Assembly: GCF_000161935.1 (NCBI RefSeq)
Contig: NZ_GG698804.1
Location: 201,664 to 265,663 of the forward strand
Direction: 5' to 3'
DNA: 64,000 bases
From: Limosilactobacillus coleohominis 101-4-CHN
GTDB lineage: Bacteria; Bacillota; Bacilli; Lactobacillales; Lactobacillaceae
Each line of letters starts with the position of its first letter. Position 1 is the stretch's first letter. The translations under genes and the position numbers were made by a program. The notes under the pieces are model-generated. The model searched no databases and had not been told where the DNA came from. It saw only the letters and a list, made by a program, of their open reading frames with translations. Shown in pieces: positions 54,660 to 62,722 of this stretch.

Positions 54660-56159
54660 TTAAAGATTATTCTGAATAAGTGTTTGTAATCTTCGAGCCA
54701 TTAAGGCCATAACTAACCCACACCCAACGGTCACCATACCAATGATTAAGAAGTACGGCACTTCCGTAGCCGTTAAATAGTACTTCACTAACTGCGAATT
54801 TATGGCCTGCCCCACGGCATCCGCCAGGAACCACATACTCATCAGTTGTGAACGAAAGGCTTTTGGCGCCAATTTAGTCGTAATCGATAAACCAATTGGC
54901 GAAATCAACATTTCCGCAACTTCCACGATTAACCAGGAACCAATTAACCAAAATGGACTAACCCGGCCATTCGTCGTCCCATGAATGATTCCGGGCAGTG
55001 CCATCCAAACATAGGAAACACCGGCAATGATTAGCCCAGCCGCAAATTTAGCTGGTGCCCCCGGTTGATTTTTCCAATGGTCCCATAGCCATACAAACAA
55101 CGGGGTCAAGATCATAATAAAAAATGGGTTCAGTGTTTGAAAATTAGCAGCCATTAAGTGCCAATTACCGATTCTTAAAACCGTCCGTTGTTCTGCAAAT
55201 AACGCAAGGACAACCGAACCAGATTCTTCAATTCCCCAGAAAATTGCTGCCGCAATAAATAACGGAATATAGGCCCAAACCCGGACTCGTTCATTCGTCG
55301 TCACTTTCCGACTATTGAGCATCATAATAAAGTAACCAATTGGTAATAGGATTGCCAGTACGCTAATTAAGGTAATCAAATTGGTAACGGTCAATAAGCG
55401 CATTGCTGCCATTAAAGCTAGGATCACCGCTAAAGTTGCAACCAGCACACCAATCCAAATCATAATTGGACGGAGCGCGTCTTGATCAATGGGGTTATTT
55501 GGATACAAACTCTCCTTAGAGAGATACCGTTTACCCCCATAATAGTATTGAATTAAGCCTAGCAACATCCCCACAGCGGCCAGCGCAAAACCCGCATGAA
55601 AATTCATTGATGCATCAATCGAAGAGTTTCGAAATCCGTTGGCAACCCATGGAACTAGCCACGGGGCTAACGCTGCTCCTAAATTAATACCAAAAACAAA
55701 CATACTAAATCCAGCATCGCGGCGCCGATCATTTGGTGAATAAAGTCGGCCGACCATTTCTGAAACATTGGGTTTTAATAGTCCCGTTCCACAAACAATT
55801 AAAATAATTGAAACATAGAGTGCCCTTAAACCAAGCGGCACAGCAAGTGCCACATGTCCCAGCATGATAAGCACTCCACCGATAAATACCGTCCGGCGAG
55901 CTCCCCAAACCCGGTCAGCTAACCAACCGCCGACCATGATGGAAAGATAAACCAGCGCACCATAAATGGACATGACTGAAGCAGCGGTCGTCTGCCGCAT
56001 TCCAAGACCACCCTGACTAACGGCATAGTACATATAAAACAACAGAATGGCCCGCATTCCATAGTAACTAAAACGTTCCCACATTTCCGTAAAGAAGAGG
56101 GTGGAAAGACCTCGGGGCTGACCAAAAAAGGCTGTGTCTAAGCTCCTTTGCGTTTTCAT
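54660..56159 (-). CDS. dtpT: POT-family di-/tripeptide transporter
   Basis: 499 residues, proton-coupled peptide importer with about 14 hydrophobic segments. Family motifs are FFTEMWERFSYYGMRAILLFYMYY (ExxER proton-coupling motif near residue 25) and GTGLLKPNVSEMVGRLY with FSMFVFGINLGAALAPW. The start follows AGGAGG. Peptides taken up would feed PepC and PepN, encoded 14-18 kb away. Confidence 0.95.
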   Translation of the reverse strand: MKTQRSLDTAFFGQPRGLSTLFFTEMWERFSYYGMRAILLFYMYYAVSQGGLGMRQTTAASVMSIYGALVYLSIMVGGWLADRVWGARRTVFIGGVLIMLGHVALAVPLGLRALYVSIILIVCGTGLLKPNVSEMVGRLYSPNDRRRDAGFSMFVFGINLGAALAPWLVPWVANGFRNSSIDASMNFHAGFALAAVGMLLGLIQYYYGGKRYLSKESLYPNNPIDQDALRPIMIWIGVLVATLAVILALMAAMRLLTVTNLITLISVLAILLPIGYFIMMLNSRKVTTNERVRVWAYIPLFIAAAIFWGIEESGSVVLALFAEQRTVLRIGNWHLMAANFQTLNPFFIMILTPLFVWLWDHWKNQPGAPAKFAAGLIIAGVSYVWMALPGIIHGTTNGRVSPFWLIGSWLIVEVAEMLISPIGLSITTKLAPKAFRSQLMSMWFLADAVGQAINSQLVKYYLTATEVPYFLIIGMVTVGCGLVMALMARRLQTLIQNNL

Positions 56160-56232
56160 GCAATTCCTCCTAATGAAAAAGGCACCATAATGGCGCACAT
56201 GAAAATTCTATTAAGATTTAATTTGAAATTAA

Positions 56233-56266
56233 TAACAACCTTGTTAGTATACACCTTTGGTTGTTA
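56233..56266. promoter_or_regulatory. Inverted repeat around the dtpT promoter
   Basis: TAACAACC / GGTTGTTA, perfect 8-bp arms 18 bases apart, enclose TATACT on the minus strand, a -10 candidate for dtpT. There is no T run, so an operator is more likely than a terminator. The regulator is unknown. Confidence 0.4.
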
Positions 56267-56295
56267 AACGCAAACTTCATTTTTAAGGCGACCTC

Positions 56296-57159
56296 TTACC
56301 CGAGAACGTGCCAATTTTTCAGTAAATTACTAATATCCGCACTCACCTCTTGCTCGTGATTACGATAGATATGACTTGCTTTCCGGATCAAAATCAACTG
56401 ATTTTGCTGTGCAGTCGCCATTTGACGATTTAAAGTTCGTAAATACGTTGCTGGATCCCCACCAGTAAAATGATCATTTTCCCCAATCAAGAACGCTCCT
56501 GATTTGGTGATGGCCTTTAACTGACTAAAATTACCACGGTGGTCGAAGTGCACATTATCTAGTGTGTTATCAGTCAGCCAGCGGTTGGCATTGCCTGCCG
56601 TACTGGTTAACCAACGAAAAAGCCGAAACGGTAAACGTTCTTCATTACGTCCCGCATTGACCATTTCCTGAATTACGCTTCGTTGGCCACGACCAATCTT
56701 TTTTCGTAAAACTGCTAGGTTCACCGGACTCATAAATATAAAATGTTCAATTGGTGCTTCAGGATGGTTAGCTAGATAATGAATGACCTTGTTGGCCCCC
56801 AGAGATTGCCCACCTAAGATGAGATGCGCGTAACGATGTTGCATGGCAAAATTTACATATGCTGCCACGTCATCATCACCGTCCTGAAAGTATTCATCAA
56901 ACGCCCCATACGTTTCCTGACGACCATTAATTTGGTTCACCGCATTGGTCACATTAAAAGCGTCCCGCGTATGGGCAACTACCAGGTCAACCTTCTGCTG
57001 TTGTAGTTGGTGACCAATCACCGAATAAAATGGATTATTGTAAATATTACCTTCAACTCCAGTTACTAAAATTAAAACGGTCTTTGCAGCGGGAGAGTGA
57101 AACAGCCGCCCGATTAGAACCAACCCGGTCCGCGTCGTTACCTTCAGTTCACTAACCAT
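56296..57159 (-). CDS. Alpha/beta hydrolase A of the OYE cluster
   Basis: 287 residues. The fold is seen in TVLILVTGVEGNIYNNPFYSVIG (oxyanion loop), the nucleophile elbow LILGGQSLGANKVIHYL (Ser near 118) and KASHIYRNHEQEVSADI (His). It is paralogous to the hydrolase at 58910-59773, sharing SLGANKVI, DNTLDNVHF and FSQLKAIT-SGAFLIG. It is the last gene of the probable operon, 18 bases after an OYE gene. The substrate is unknown; an ester or acyl hydrolase is family-based inference. Confidence 0.87.
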   Translation of the reverse strand: MVSELKVTTRTGLVLIGRLFHSPAAKTVLILVTGVEGNIYNNPFYSVIGHQLQQQKVDLVVAHTRDAFNVTNAVNQINGRQETYGAFDEYFQDGDDDVAAYVNFAMQHRYAHLILGGQSLGANKVIHYLANHPEAPIEHFIFMSPVNLAVLRKKIGRGQRSVIQEMVNAGRNEERLPFRLFRWLTSTAGNANRWLTDNTLDNVHFDHRGNFSQLKAITKSGAFLIGENDHFTGGDPATYLRTLNRQMATAQQNQLILIRKASHIYRNHEQEVSADISNLLKNWHVLG

Positions 57160-57177
57160 AATGTCACCTTCTTTCGC

Positions 57178-58302
57178 CTAATGTTTCCTAACTGGTCGTG
57201 GGTTATGAATCGCCATATCTAAGTGATCACGTTCTGCTTGCAACATTGCTGGTGTATAGCGATAGTGAGCCGCATGTTGCCAATTAAAACTCGTCTCAAT
57301 CTGATCTTCACGATCGGTCTGAATAAGTTGGATTAAATCTGGATTTAACATTACCGCTCGACCAACTGCAATCAAGTCCGCCCAGCCAGTATTGTAGGCA
57401 TCGAGAATTTGATCAGCAGTCTTTAATGAGCCAACCCCAATTAATGGCAAGCGCCCATTAATCCGCTCATGGTATACCTGCATCCGGGTCAGCTTGCGGT
57501 CAGCACCCCGCCGTGGATGCGAGTAAAAGCCCAGTAGTGAGATGTGGAGATATTGCAGCGGCTTTTTAGTGAGTTCATCCACCAGCTTTAACGTATCCGT
57601 CATGGTAAAACCCTGGTATGGCCGTTCTGGAGAGAAACGATAACCAATGATAAAATCTGGCCGATGGTACTTTTGCCGAACCGCGTCAATTGCATCAATG
57701 ATTCCTAATGGAAACTTGAGCCGCTTTTCAAAACTACCGCCCCATTCGTCAGTCCGGTGGTTAACATTGCCCGCAAAAAATTGCTCAATTAACCAACCAT
57801 TTGAACCTTGAATTTCAACACCGTCCATTCCGGCCCGCAAACCGAGTTCCGCTGCTTTCGCAAAATTATTGACCATCTGCTTAACCTCGGCTCCCGTCAT
57901 CGTTTTAGCTCGCCCCCGAGAATCACCACTTGGGGAAACAACTGGGTATCCTTTCGTCATCCAACGCTTGGCCTTATACCCGGAGTGTGCTAACTGCATA
58001 ATAATCTTGGCACCTTGTTCGTGAGCAATTTGGACATATTCTTGCAGGGTTGCCAAGTTTTCCTCTGAATATGCATTGGGCGATTCAAAACCGATCCCAC
58101 TCGGTGCGACGTTAGTAAATGGCATGATAAACATGCCAAAACCACGAAAACGATCCCGCCAAAATTCCCGCGCGGTCGGGGTCAATTCCCCGTTATCACC
58201 AGAGTCATAAATGGTCAGTGGTGCTACCACCAGCCGGTTCTTAATTTGTACCCCGTTGTTAAATGTATATGGTTCAAATAATGGTTGAAATTTAGCCTTC
58301 AT
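57178..58302 (-). CDS. OYE-family NADH:flavin oxidoreductase A (altered active site)
   Basis: 374 residues, FMN-dependent TIM barrel of the Old Yellow Enzyme family. Landmarks are FNNGVQIKNRLVVAPLTIYD, QLAHSGYKAKRW, NHRTDEWGGSFEKRLKFP and IGVGSLKTADQIL. The substrate-anchoring pair, normally HGAHG or HGANG, reads IQGSNGW here, so the first His is Gln. The paralogue at 60649 keeps HGAN. GGAGGG precedes the ATG. It lies in the accessory operon and overlaps the end of the broken channel gene. Confidence 0.92.
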   Translation of the reverse strand: MKAKFQPLFEPYTFNNGVQIKNRLVVAPLTIYDSGDNGELTPTAREFWRDRFRGFGMFIMPFTNVAPSGIGFESPNAYSEENLATLQEYVQIAHEQGAKIIMQLAHSGYKAKRWMTKGYPVVSPSGDSRGRAKTMTGAEVKQMVNNFAKAAELGLRAGMDGVEIQGSNGWLIEQFFAGNVNHRTDEWGGSFEKRLKFPLGIIDAIDAVRQKYHRPDFIIGYRFSPERPYQGFTMTDTLKLVDELTKKPLQYLHISLLGFYSHPRRGADRKLTRMQVYHERINGRLPLIGVGSLKTADQILDAYNTGWADLIAVGRAVMLNPDLIQLIQTDREDQIETSFNWQHAAHYRYTPAMLQAERDHLDMAIHNPRPVRKH

Positions 58303-58887
58303 GATGATCCCTCCAATCCGTAATTTGATCTGAATCCTTTGGCGGAAACAAGATCCAAAAAATAATATTAATACCAAGAATTAACAGTGACGTAATTGGT
58401 AGCCAGTAAATAACGATCAGTCCAGTAACTAATGAGAATAATTCAAATAACCACCGTTGTGGCTCGAGCATCAGCATAATCTTTGGGGCCCGACCTGGAT
58501 TATCCTTTGCGAGGACAGCTACCATGATATAGAAGGTTACACCCCACACCGCAAAAATCAGAAAATAGAATAGGCTGCGGCCCGAGAGAAGGGATCAGCG
58601 CTAATCCAGCCGGTCGCCACGGGAAAGAGCGACATAAAAAACAGTCAGACGATGTTAAGCCAAAAGACCTTCCGCGAAATCCATTGGGCATTTGCAAACA
58701 AATAATGGTGATTATACCAAGTGGCAGCGATCCGGTAAAAACTGATTAAGTAGGCTAAGAAATACGCCCGCTCTCTCAATAGTGACCACAGAGTAGCTCC
58801 TTCCGGAATCTTGATTTCCAGAACCATAATGGTCATCACAATTGCGATAATGGCGTCGGTAAACGCCTCAACACGTGCTTTATTCAT
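58292..58887 (-). pseudogene. TMEM175/DUF1211-type membrane channel (disrupted)
   Basis: An intact start (MNKARVEAFTDAIIAIVMTIMV, GGAGGGGG upstream) shows the RxxxFTD signature of TMEM175-like potassium channels, followed by several hydrophobic segments. An in-frame TGA (58645-58647) follows FWLNIV, a second TGA lies at 58558-58560, and a one-base deletion just after it moves the rest (VWGVTFYIMVAVL) to another frame. The 596 bases equal 198 codons plus two, as expected for one deletion. Both TGAs stand where a Trp codon is plausible. The remnant is still in line with the flanking OYE and hydrolase genes. Confidence 0.85.
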
Positions 58888-58909
58888 GCTGCCCCCTCCT
58901 CTCATCAAA

Positions 58910-59773
58910 TTACTTATTCCATCCTTGAACGATTTTTAAAATGTCATCAGCTAATTCTTGCTCCTTTTGTTGGTAGGTATGCCCCGTCTTGGGGATAATA
59001 ATCATTTGATTTTGCTGAGCTGTTGGAAAATGATCATTAATGTTTTTCAGAAATTGTTCGGGGTCGCCATAAGTAAATCGATCATAGCCACCGATCACTA
59101 ACGCTCCACTGTGGGTTACTGCTGCAACTTGGGAAAAATCTTTCTCTGGTTCGACGTGAACATTATCCAAAATGTTATCAAATACCCATTGATAATCCGT
59201 ATTAGCTGTTCCCGGAATCCAGCCAAGCAGATTGAATGGCATTTGCTGGTCTCCTTCTCCTCGCTTACGCTGCTCGAGGATTTTCCGCTTTTCTTCATCA
59301 GTTACCACACTGGTAAGGTGCTCAAGATTAGCCGGGCTCATTAGTAAAAAGTGGCTGATCCGGTAGTCATGGTGCCGAGCCAAATAATAAATCACCTTAT
59401 TGGCCCCCAGGGAATGCCCAGCTAAAATTACATTTTGGTACCCCTGTTGATAGACATAGTTGAGATAGGCCTCAATATCTTCATCAGTATTATTAAAATC
59501 TTCATTCCATGACCCAATCACTTCCTGCTGGCCAGTCTTGACGTTAACGGTGGGAATTTCACCGAATGCATCTGCCGTTTGTGCATAGATAAAGTCAATG
59601 CCGGCAGCCGAAAGGGTCTTCCCAATGTTGACATAGAAAGGATTCGAGTAAAAGTTACCGTGAATCCCAGTAATCGCAATGACCACCGTGGAAACATGCT
59701 TATCCGCAGGAGCATCAAAAAGGACCCCGGTTAAAACACTTCCCCGTTTAGTTGGTAATGCTAATCGTTTCAT
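58910..59773 (-). CDS. Alpha/beta hydrolase B of the OYE cluster
   Basis: 287 residues, paralogue of the protein at 56296-57159 and of identical length. It carries VVIAITGIHGNFYSNPFYVNIG, the nucleophile elbow NVILAGHSLGANKVIYYLA (Ser near 120) and the late His in PKTGHTYQQKEQELADDI. It follows the DsbA-fold gene by three bases. The function is unknown beyond hydrolase fold. Confidence 0.88.
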   Translation of the reverse strand: MKRLALPTKRGSVLTGVLFDAPADKHVSTVVIAITGIHGNFYSNPFYVNIGKTLSAAGIDFIYAQTADAFGEIPTVNVKTGQQEVIGSWNEDFNNTDEDIEAYLNYVYQQGYQNVILAGHSLGANKVIYYLARHHDYRISHFLLMSPANLEHLTSVVTDEEKRKILEQRKRGEGDQQMPFNLLGWIPGTANTDYQWVFDNILDNVHVEPEKDFSQVAAVTHSGALVIGGYDRFTYGDPEQFLKNINDHFPTAQQNQMIIIPKTGHTYQQKEQELADDILKIVQGWNK

Positions 59774-59776
59774 CGA

Positions 59777-60634
59777 TTATCCCTTCTTTCGATAAAATAT
59801 TGTTCCCTTGACCCGTTGACTTTCCAAGTCGTCAGTTGCTAATGCATCCGTGATAGCTTGCTCATTCACATCAAATGCCGTTTGCAATTCTAATTGCGAA
59901 ATATGCGGATGTTTATTCAGAAAGGCAGCCAATGTCGCAGTATCAAACTTAACCGTCCGCTCGGTAATTGCTCCGTTAGTTACTTGTTGAATTAATTTTT
60001 GCCAATCCTCATATTTAGGTAGTCCTTTAACCACAAACGTCTTTCCTTGGTAGGTCAGTAGGTATGCGGGTAATTGATCAATTTGTAATTGCTGACGAGC
60101 TTGTTCACTATTATCAAGTTTTTGTTTGATGGTGGCTGAATTGTAACGGGCCTTAAATTTTTCCGCACCTAAGCCAAAGCGTTGAGCTAAAGTTGTTAGA
60201 TATTTAATATCGTTAGTCTGCAGATTATTGATAACCGTGTCATACTGCATTTCATACAATACTTGGTCTAATCGTGGTTGTTGGTCGTCTGCAATTGCTA
60301 GGAGTCCTTGATTCAGTGGGACAGAAAACAAGTGATGCTCGTCAAATAACCGCTCATTACCACCCATATAAATCGGCATGTTGCCGATTTGCTCCTCTTG
60401 GAGATAGATCTGCATTAGCCGCACCCAGTATTGGTTTAACGCCACCCGATCCCCAAATCGTTGTCGGACATTTTGATCTACTAAATCATAAACATTCTTG
60501 ACCAGTTGTCCCGATAGAAATTTGAATTCCAATTGTTCTCCATAATGGGTTTCTAACTGACGCATTGTTGGCCACGTTTCCCAGAGCATCCCCATCATTG
60601 GGTCAGCTACCGTCGTAATTACTAATTTTTTCAT
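59777..60634 (-). CDS. DsbA/FrnE-fold protein lacking the CXXC motif
   Basis: 285 residues. The N-terminus KLVITTVADPMMGMLWETWPTMRQLETHYG matches DsbA-family proteins (FrnE, SpxH-like) where DPxCxWC is normal, but MMGM replaces the cysteine motif; no Cys occurs in the protein. The middle is the helical DsbA insertion; a late DQLPAYLLTYQGKTFVVKG strand holds the cis-Pro region. The C-terminal 60 residues (HPHISQLELQTAFDVNEQAITDALATDDL) look like a winged helix. It is in the OYE operon. A non-redox binding or adaptor role is inferred. Confidence 0.7.
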   Translation of the reverse strand: MKKLVITTVADPMMGMLWETWPTMRQLETHYGEQLEFKFLSGQLVKNVYDLVDQNVRQRFGDRVALNQYWVRLMQIYLQEEQIGNMPIYMGGNERLFDEHHLFSVPLNQGLLAIADDQQPRLDQVLYEMQYDTVINNLQTNDIKYLTTLAQRFGLGAEKFKARYNSATIKQKLDNSEQARQQLQIDQLPAYLLTYQGKTFVVKGLPKYEDWQKLIQQVTNGAITERTVKFDTATLAAFLNKHPHISQLELQTAFDVNEQAITDALATDDLESQRVKGTIFYRKKG

Positions 60635-60648
60635 TTGAAATCACCTCA

Positions 60649-61764
60649 CTAGCGTTGCTTTACTTTCGGAAACATCGCATTACCCGCCATCGTTCCATAT
60701 AGCATTGCTGGCGTAAACCGATAAGAATCCATCTTTTCCCAGTCAAATTCACTTTGCACTTCTGCTTCCCGACCTTCTTTAATCATTTGAACCAAGTGCG
60801 GGTTTAGTTCTACTGATCCGCCGACAGCTAAGAAATCAGCCCAACCAGTTTCAAAAGCTTTCAAGCCATTTTCTTCAGCAAATAGGTCTCCAACACCAAT
60901 AAATGGGAGACGACCGTTAATCCGCTTGTGGACTGCTTCCATTCTCGTCATCTTTGGATCACCACCCCGCCGAACTTTCTTGTAGAAGTTCCATAACGAA
61001 ATGTGCAGGTATTGGAGTGGCTTTTCGACTAATCGATCAACTAACGCCAGGGTTTCCTTCATCGTTAAACCATCTGTACCAGGTTCTTCAGGTGAGAAAC
61101 GGTAGCCAACGATAAAATCTGGCCGGTGGTACTTTTGGCGAACTTGATCAACCGCATCAATAATTTCCAGTGGGAAGTTAAAGCGTTTTTCCATTGTCCC
61201 GCCCCAGTGATCCGTACGGTGATTAAAGGTTGCGGAAACAAATTGTTGAATTAGCCAGCCGTTGGCACCATGTATTTCAATTCCATCTAGTCCAGCACGA
61301 ATTGCCAGTTCAGTGGCGTTGGCAAAGGAATGGATGATTTCTCGTACTTCGGCATCGGTCATTTCGTGTGCTCCATAATATGACATGGCACTCGGACCCC
61401 AAACACCGTTTCCCCGGGTCATACTTGCATCAGCATGGAGCCCCGCATGGGCCAATTGGATTACTGCCTTAGCTTCTTGTTCATGGGAGATCTTGGCATA
61501 TTCACGTAGATTTGCTAAATGATCTTCACTAAAGGCATTTGGTGATTCAAAACCAATGCCGCTTGGGTGAACGTTAGTAAATGGAATGATCCACATTCCG
61601 AAGCCATTAAAGCGGTCATGCCAAAACCTTCGTGAAGCGGGAGTTAATTCACCGTCCGGACCAGCATCATAGACCATTAATGGTGCTACTACCAAACGAT
61701 TCTTGATTTCAACGCCGTTATTAAGTGTATATGGTTGGAATAATGGTTCGTATTTTTTGTTCAT
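60649..61764 (-). CDS. OYE-family NADH:flavin oxidoreductase B
   Basis: 371 residues, FMN-dependent TIM barrel. It has LNNGVEIKNRLVVAPLMVYD, QLAHAGLHADASM, the substrate pair in IEIHGANGWLIQQF, NHRTDHWGGTMEKRFNFP and IGVGDLFAEENG. This enzyme keeps the catalytic His-Asn pair, consistent with reduction of alpha,beta-unsaturated carbonyl compounds. It starts the main operon; the ATG is preceded by AAAAGGAG. The physiological substrate is unknown. Confidence 0.93.
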   Translation of the reverse strand: MNKKYEPLFQPYTLNNGVEIKNRLVVAPLMVYDAGPDGELTPASRRFWHDRFNGFGMWIIPFTNVHPSGIGFESPNAFSEDHLANLREYAKISHEQEAKAVIQLAHAGLHADASMTRGNGVWGPSAMSYYGAHEMTDAEVREIIHSFANATELAIRAGLDGIEIHGANGWLIQQFVSATFNHRTDHWGGTMEKRFNFPLEIIDAVDQVRQKYHRPDFIVGYRFSPEEPGTDGLTMKETLALVDRLVEKPLQYLHISLWNFYKKVRRGGDPKMTRMEAVHKRINGRLPFIGVGDLFAEENGLKAFETGWADFLAVGGSVELNPHLVQMIKEGREAEVQSEFDWEKMDSYRFTPAMLYGTMAGNAMFPKVKQR

Positions 61765-61805
61765 TTTTAAAATCTCCTTTTAAAAGTTTTGTTGTTATAC
61801 ATATA

Positions 61806-61819
61806 TTTTTCTTCCTTAA
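61806..61819 (-). promoter_or_regulatory. Shared 14-bp motif, copy 1 (OYE B promoter region)
   Basis: TTAAGGAAGAAAAA on the minus strand lies between a candidate -35 (TTGCTT) and -10 region of the OYE B gene. The identical sequence recurs at 62275-62288 next to the tautomerase and HxlR promoters. It is a candidate HxlR operator. Confidence 0.4.
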
Positions 61820-61831
61820 TAAGCAAAAAAA

Positions 61832-62194
61832 TTATAAGTAGTCACGGCGGTCAATATACTGCCCTTGAACACCCCAACTACTAATGTCATCGTACTTGAT
61901 ATATAAATGATCAGGTTGGATCCCGAGGACATCATAAAACGCCTGGGTGATCGCAAAATTCAATTTATCATAACCAACATGATCTTCTGTGCCGAAGATA
62001 CTAACTTCGATATAAGCTAACGGGGCGTCTCCTTGTCCCCGTAAGTACAAGGGATAATTGTCTTGAAAGCCGACCATCAATACATCTTCACTCTTGCCCG
62101 GGACGTTGGCAATTGCCAATCCCAAACGTTTCTTCAACGCTAATTCCTTGTTTTTAGGTAACTTAACGTTAGTTCGTGACATAATAAATGGCAT
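61832..62194 (-). CDS. MIF-type tautomerase superfamily protein
   Basis: 120 residues. The protein starts MPFIMSRTNVKLPKNKELALKKRL, so Pro becomes the N-terminal catalytic residue after Met removal, as in all tautomerases. DHLYIKYDDISSWGVQGQ near the end resembles MIF/phenylpyruvate tautomerases. The start after GGAGGAATTAAA is chosen; six upstream codons lack support. It shares its promoter region with hxlR and lies 67 bases before the OYE operon. Confidence 0.87.
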   Translation of the reverse strand: MPFIMSRTNVKLPKNKELALKKRLGLAIANVPGKSEDVLMVGFQDNYPLYLRGQGDAPLAYIEVSIFGTEDHVGYDKLNFAITQAFYDVLGIQPDHLYIKYDDISSWGVQGQYIDRRDYL

Positions 62195-62217
62195 TTTAAT
62201 TCCTCCTCTCACGTTCC

Positions 62218-62265
62218 TTGACTTGAAACTAAAGTAAGTATATCTTTGTGGATAGAGAAGAACAA
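62218..62265. promoter_or_regulatory. Overlapping divergent promoters of hxlR and the tautomerase
   Basis: Plus strand: -35 TTGACT (62218-62223), 17 bp, -10 TATCTT (62241-62246). Minus strand: -35 TTGTTC (62260-62265), 17 bp, -10 TATACT (62237-62242). The two -10 boxes overlap, so one bound regulator would affect both directions. Confidence 0.65.
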
Positions 62266-62274
62266 GTACGCAGT

Positions 62275-62288
62275 TTTTTCTTCCTTAA
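62275..62288 (-). promoter_or_regulatory. Shared 14-bp motif, copy 2 (tautomerase/hxlR region)
   Basis: TTAAGGAAGAAAAA on the minus strand, identical to 61806-61819, nine bases upstream of the tautomerase -35 box and 21 bases before the hxlR start. Confidence 0.4.
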
Positions 62289-62309
62289 AATTTTTTGGAG
62301 GTTATTAAA

Positions 62310-62672
62310 ATGAAGCAACAAGAGTTTGAGCAAAAGGTTAAATATTTTCATGAAAACATGCCGCCACAATGTCCGATCTTATACTCAATGAAGATTATCG
62401 GCTCAAAATGGAAAATTCCAGTCATGTGGTATCTAATGCTCAATGATGGTCAGCACTATAATGAATTGAAACGAAGTATTGGTTCAATTACGAATACGAT
62501 GCTGACCAAGAGTTTGCGTGAATTAGAAGAAGACGGCCTTTTAGAACGCCATTCTAAAGGAACGGTCCCTCCTTCTGTTACTTACCATTTAACCGATACT
62601 GGAAAGAATCTAATTTACACGATGGGCGATCTCTTTGAATGGGGAAAGTCTTTGATGGAAAAACAACAATAA
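62310..62672 (+). CDS. HxlR-family winged-helix regulator
   Basis: 120 residues from the ATG after TTGGAGG. The HxlR core is clear: CPILYSMKIIGSKWKIPVMWYLM, then GSITNTMLTKSLRELEEDGLLER as recognition helix. The single N-terminal Cys21 has the position used for redox or electrophile sensing by relatives such as YodB and HypR, which control flavoenzyme genes. Divergent from the tautomerase and OYE genes, it is their likely regulator; this is inferred from position and family. Confidence 0.92.
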   Translation: MKQQEFEQKVKYFHENMPPQCPILYSMKIIGSKWKIPVMWYLMLNDGQHYNELKRSIGSITNTMLTKSLRELEEDGLLERHSKGTVPPSVTYHLTDTGKNLIYTMGDLFEWGKSLMEKQQ

Positions 62673-62712
62673 AAAAGAGGGTGATCACACAAAATCGTGA
62701 TCACCCTCTTTT
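62673..62712. terminator. Bidirectional terminator between hxlR and the lipoprotein
   Basis: Sixteen-bp perfect arms AAAAGAGGGTGATCAC / GTGATCACCCTCTTTT. Confidence 0.92.
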
Positions 62713-62722
62713 GGGTCCAATA

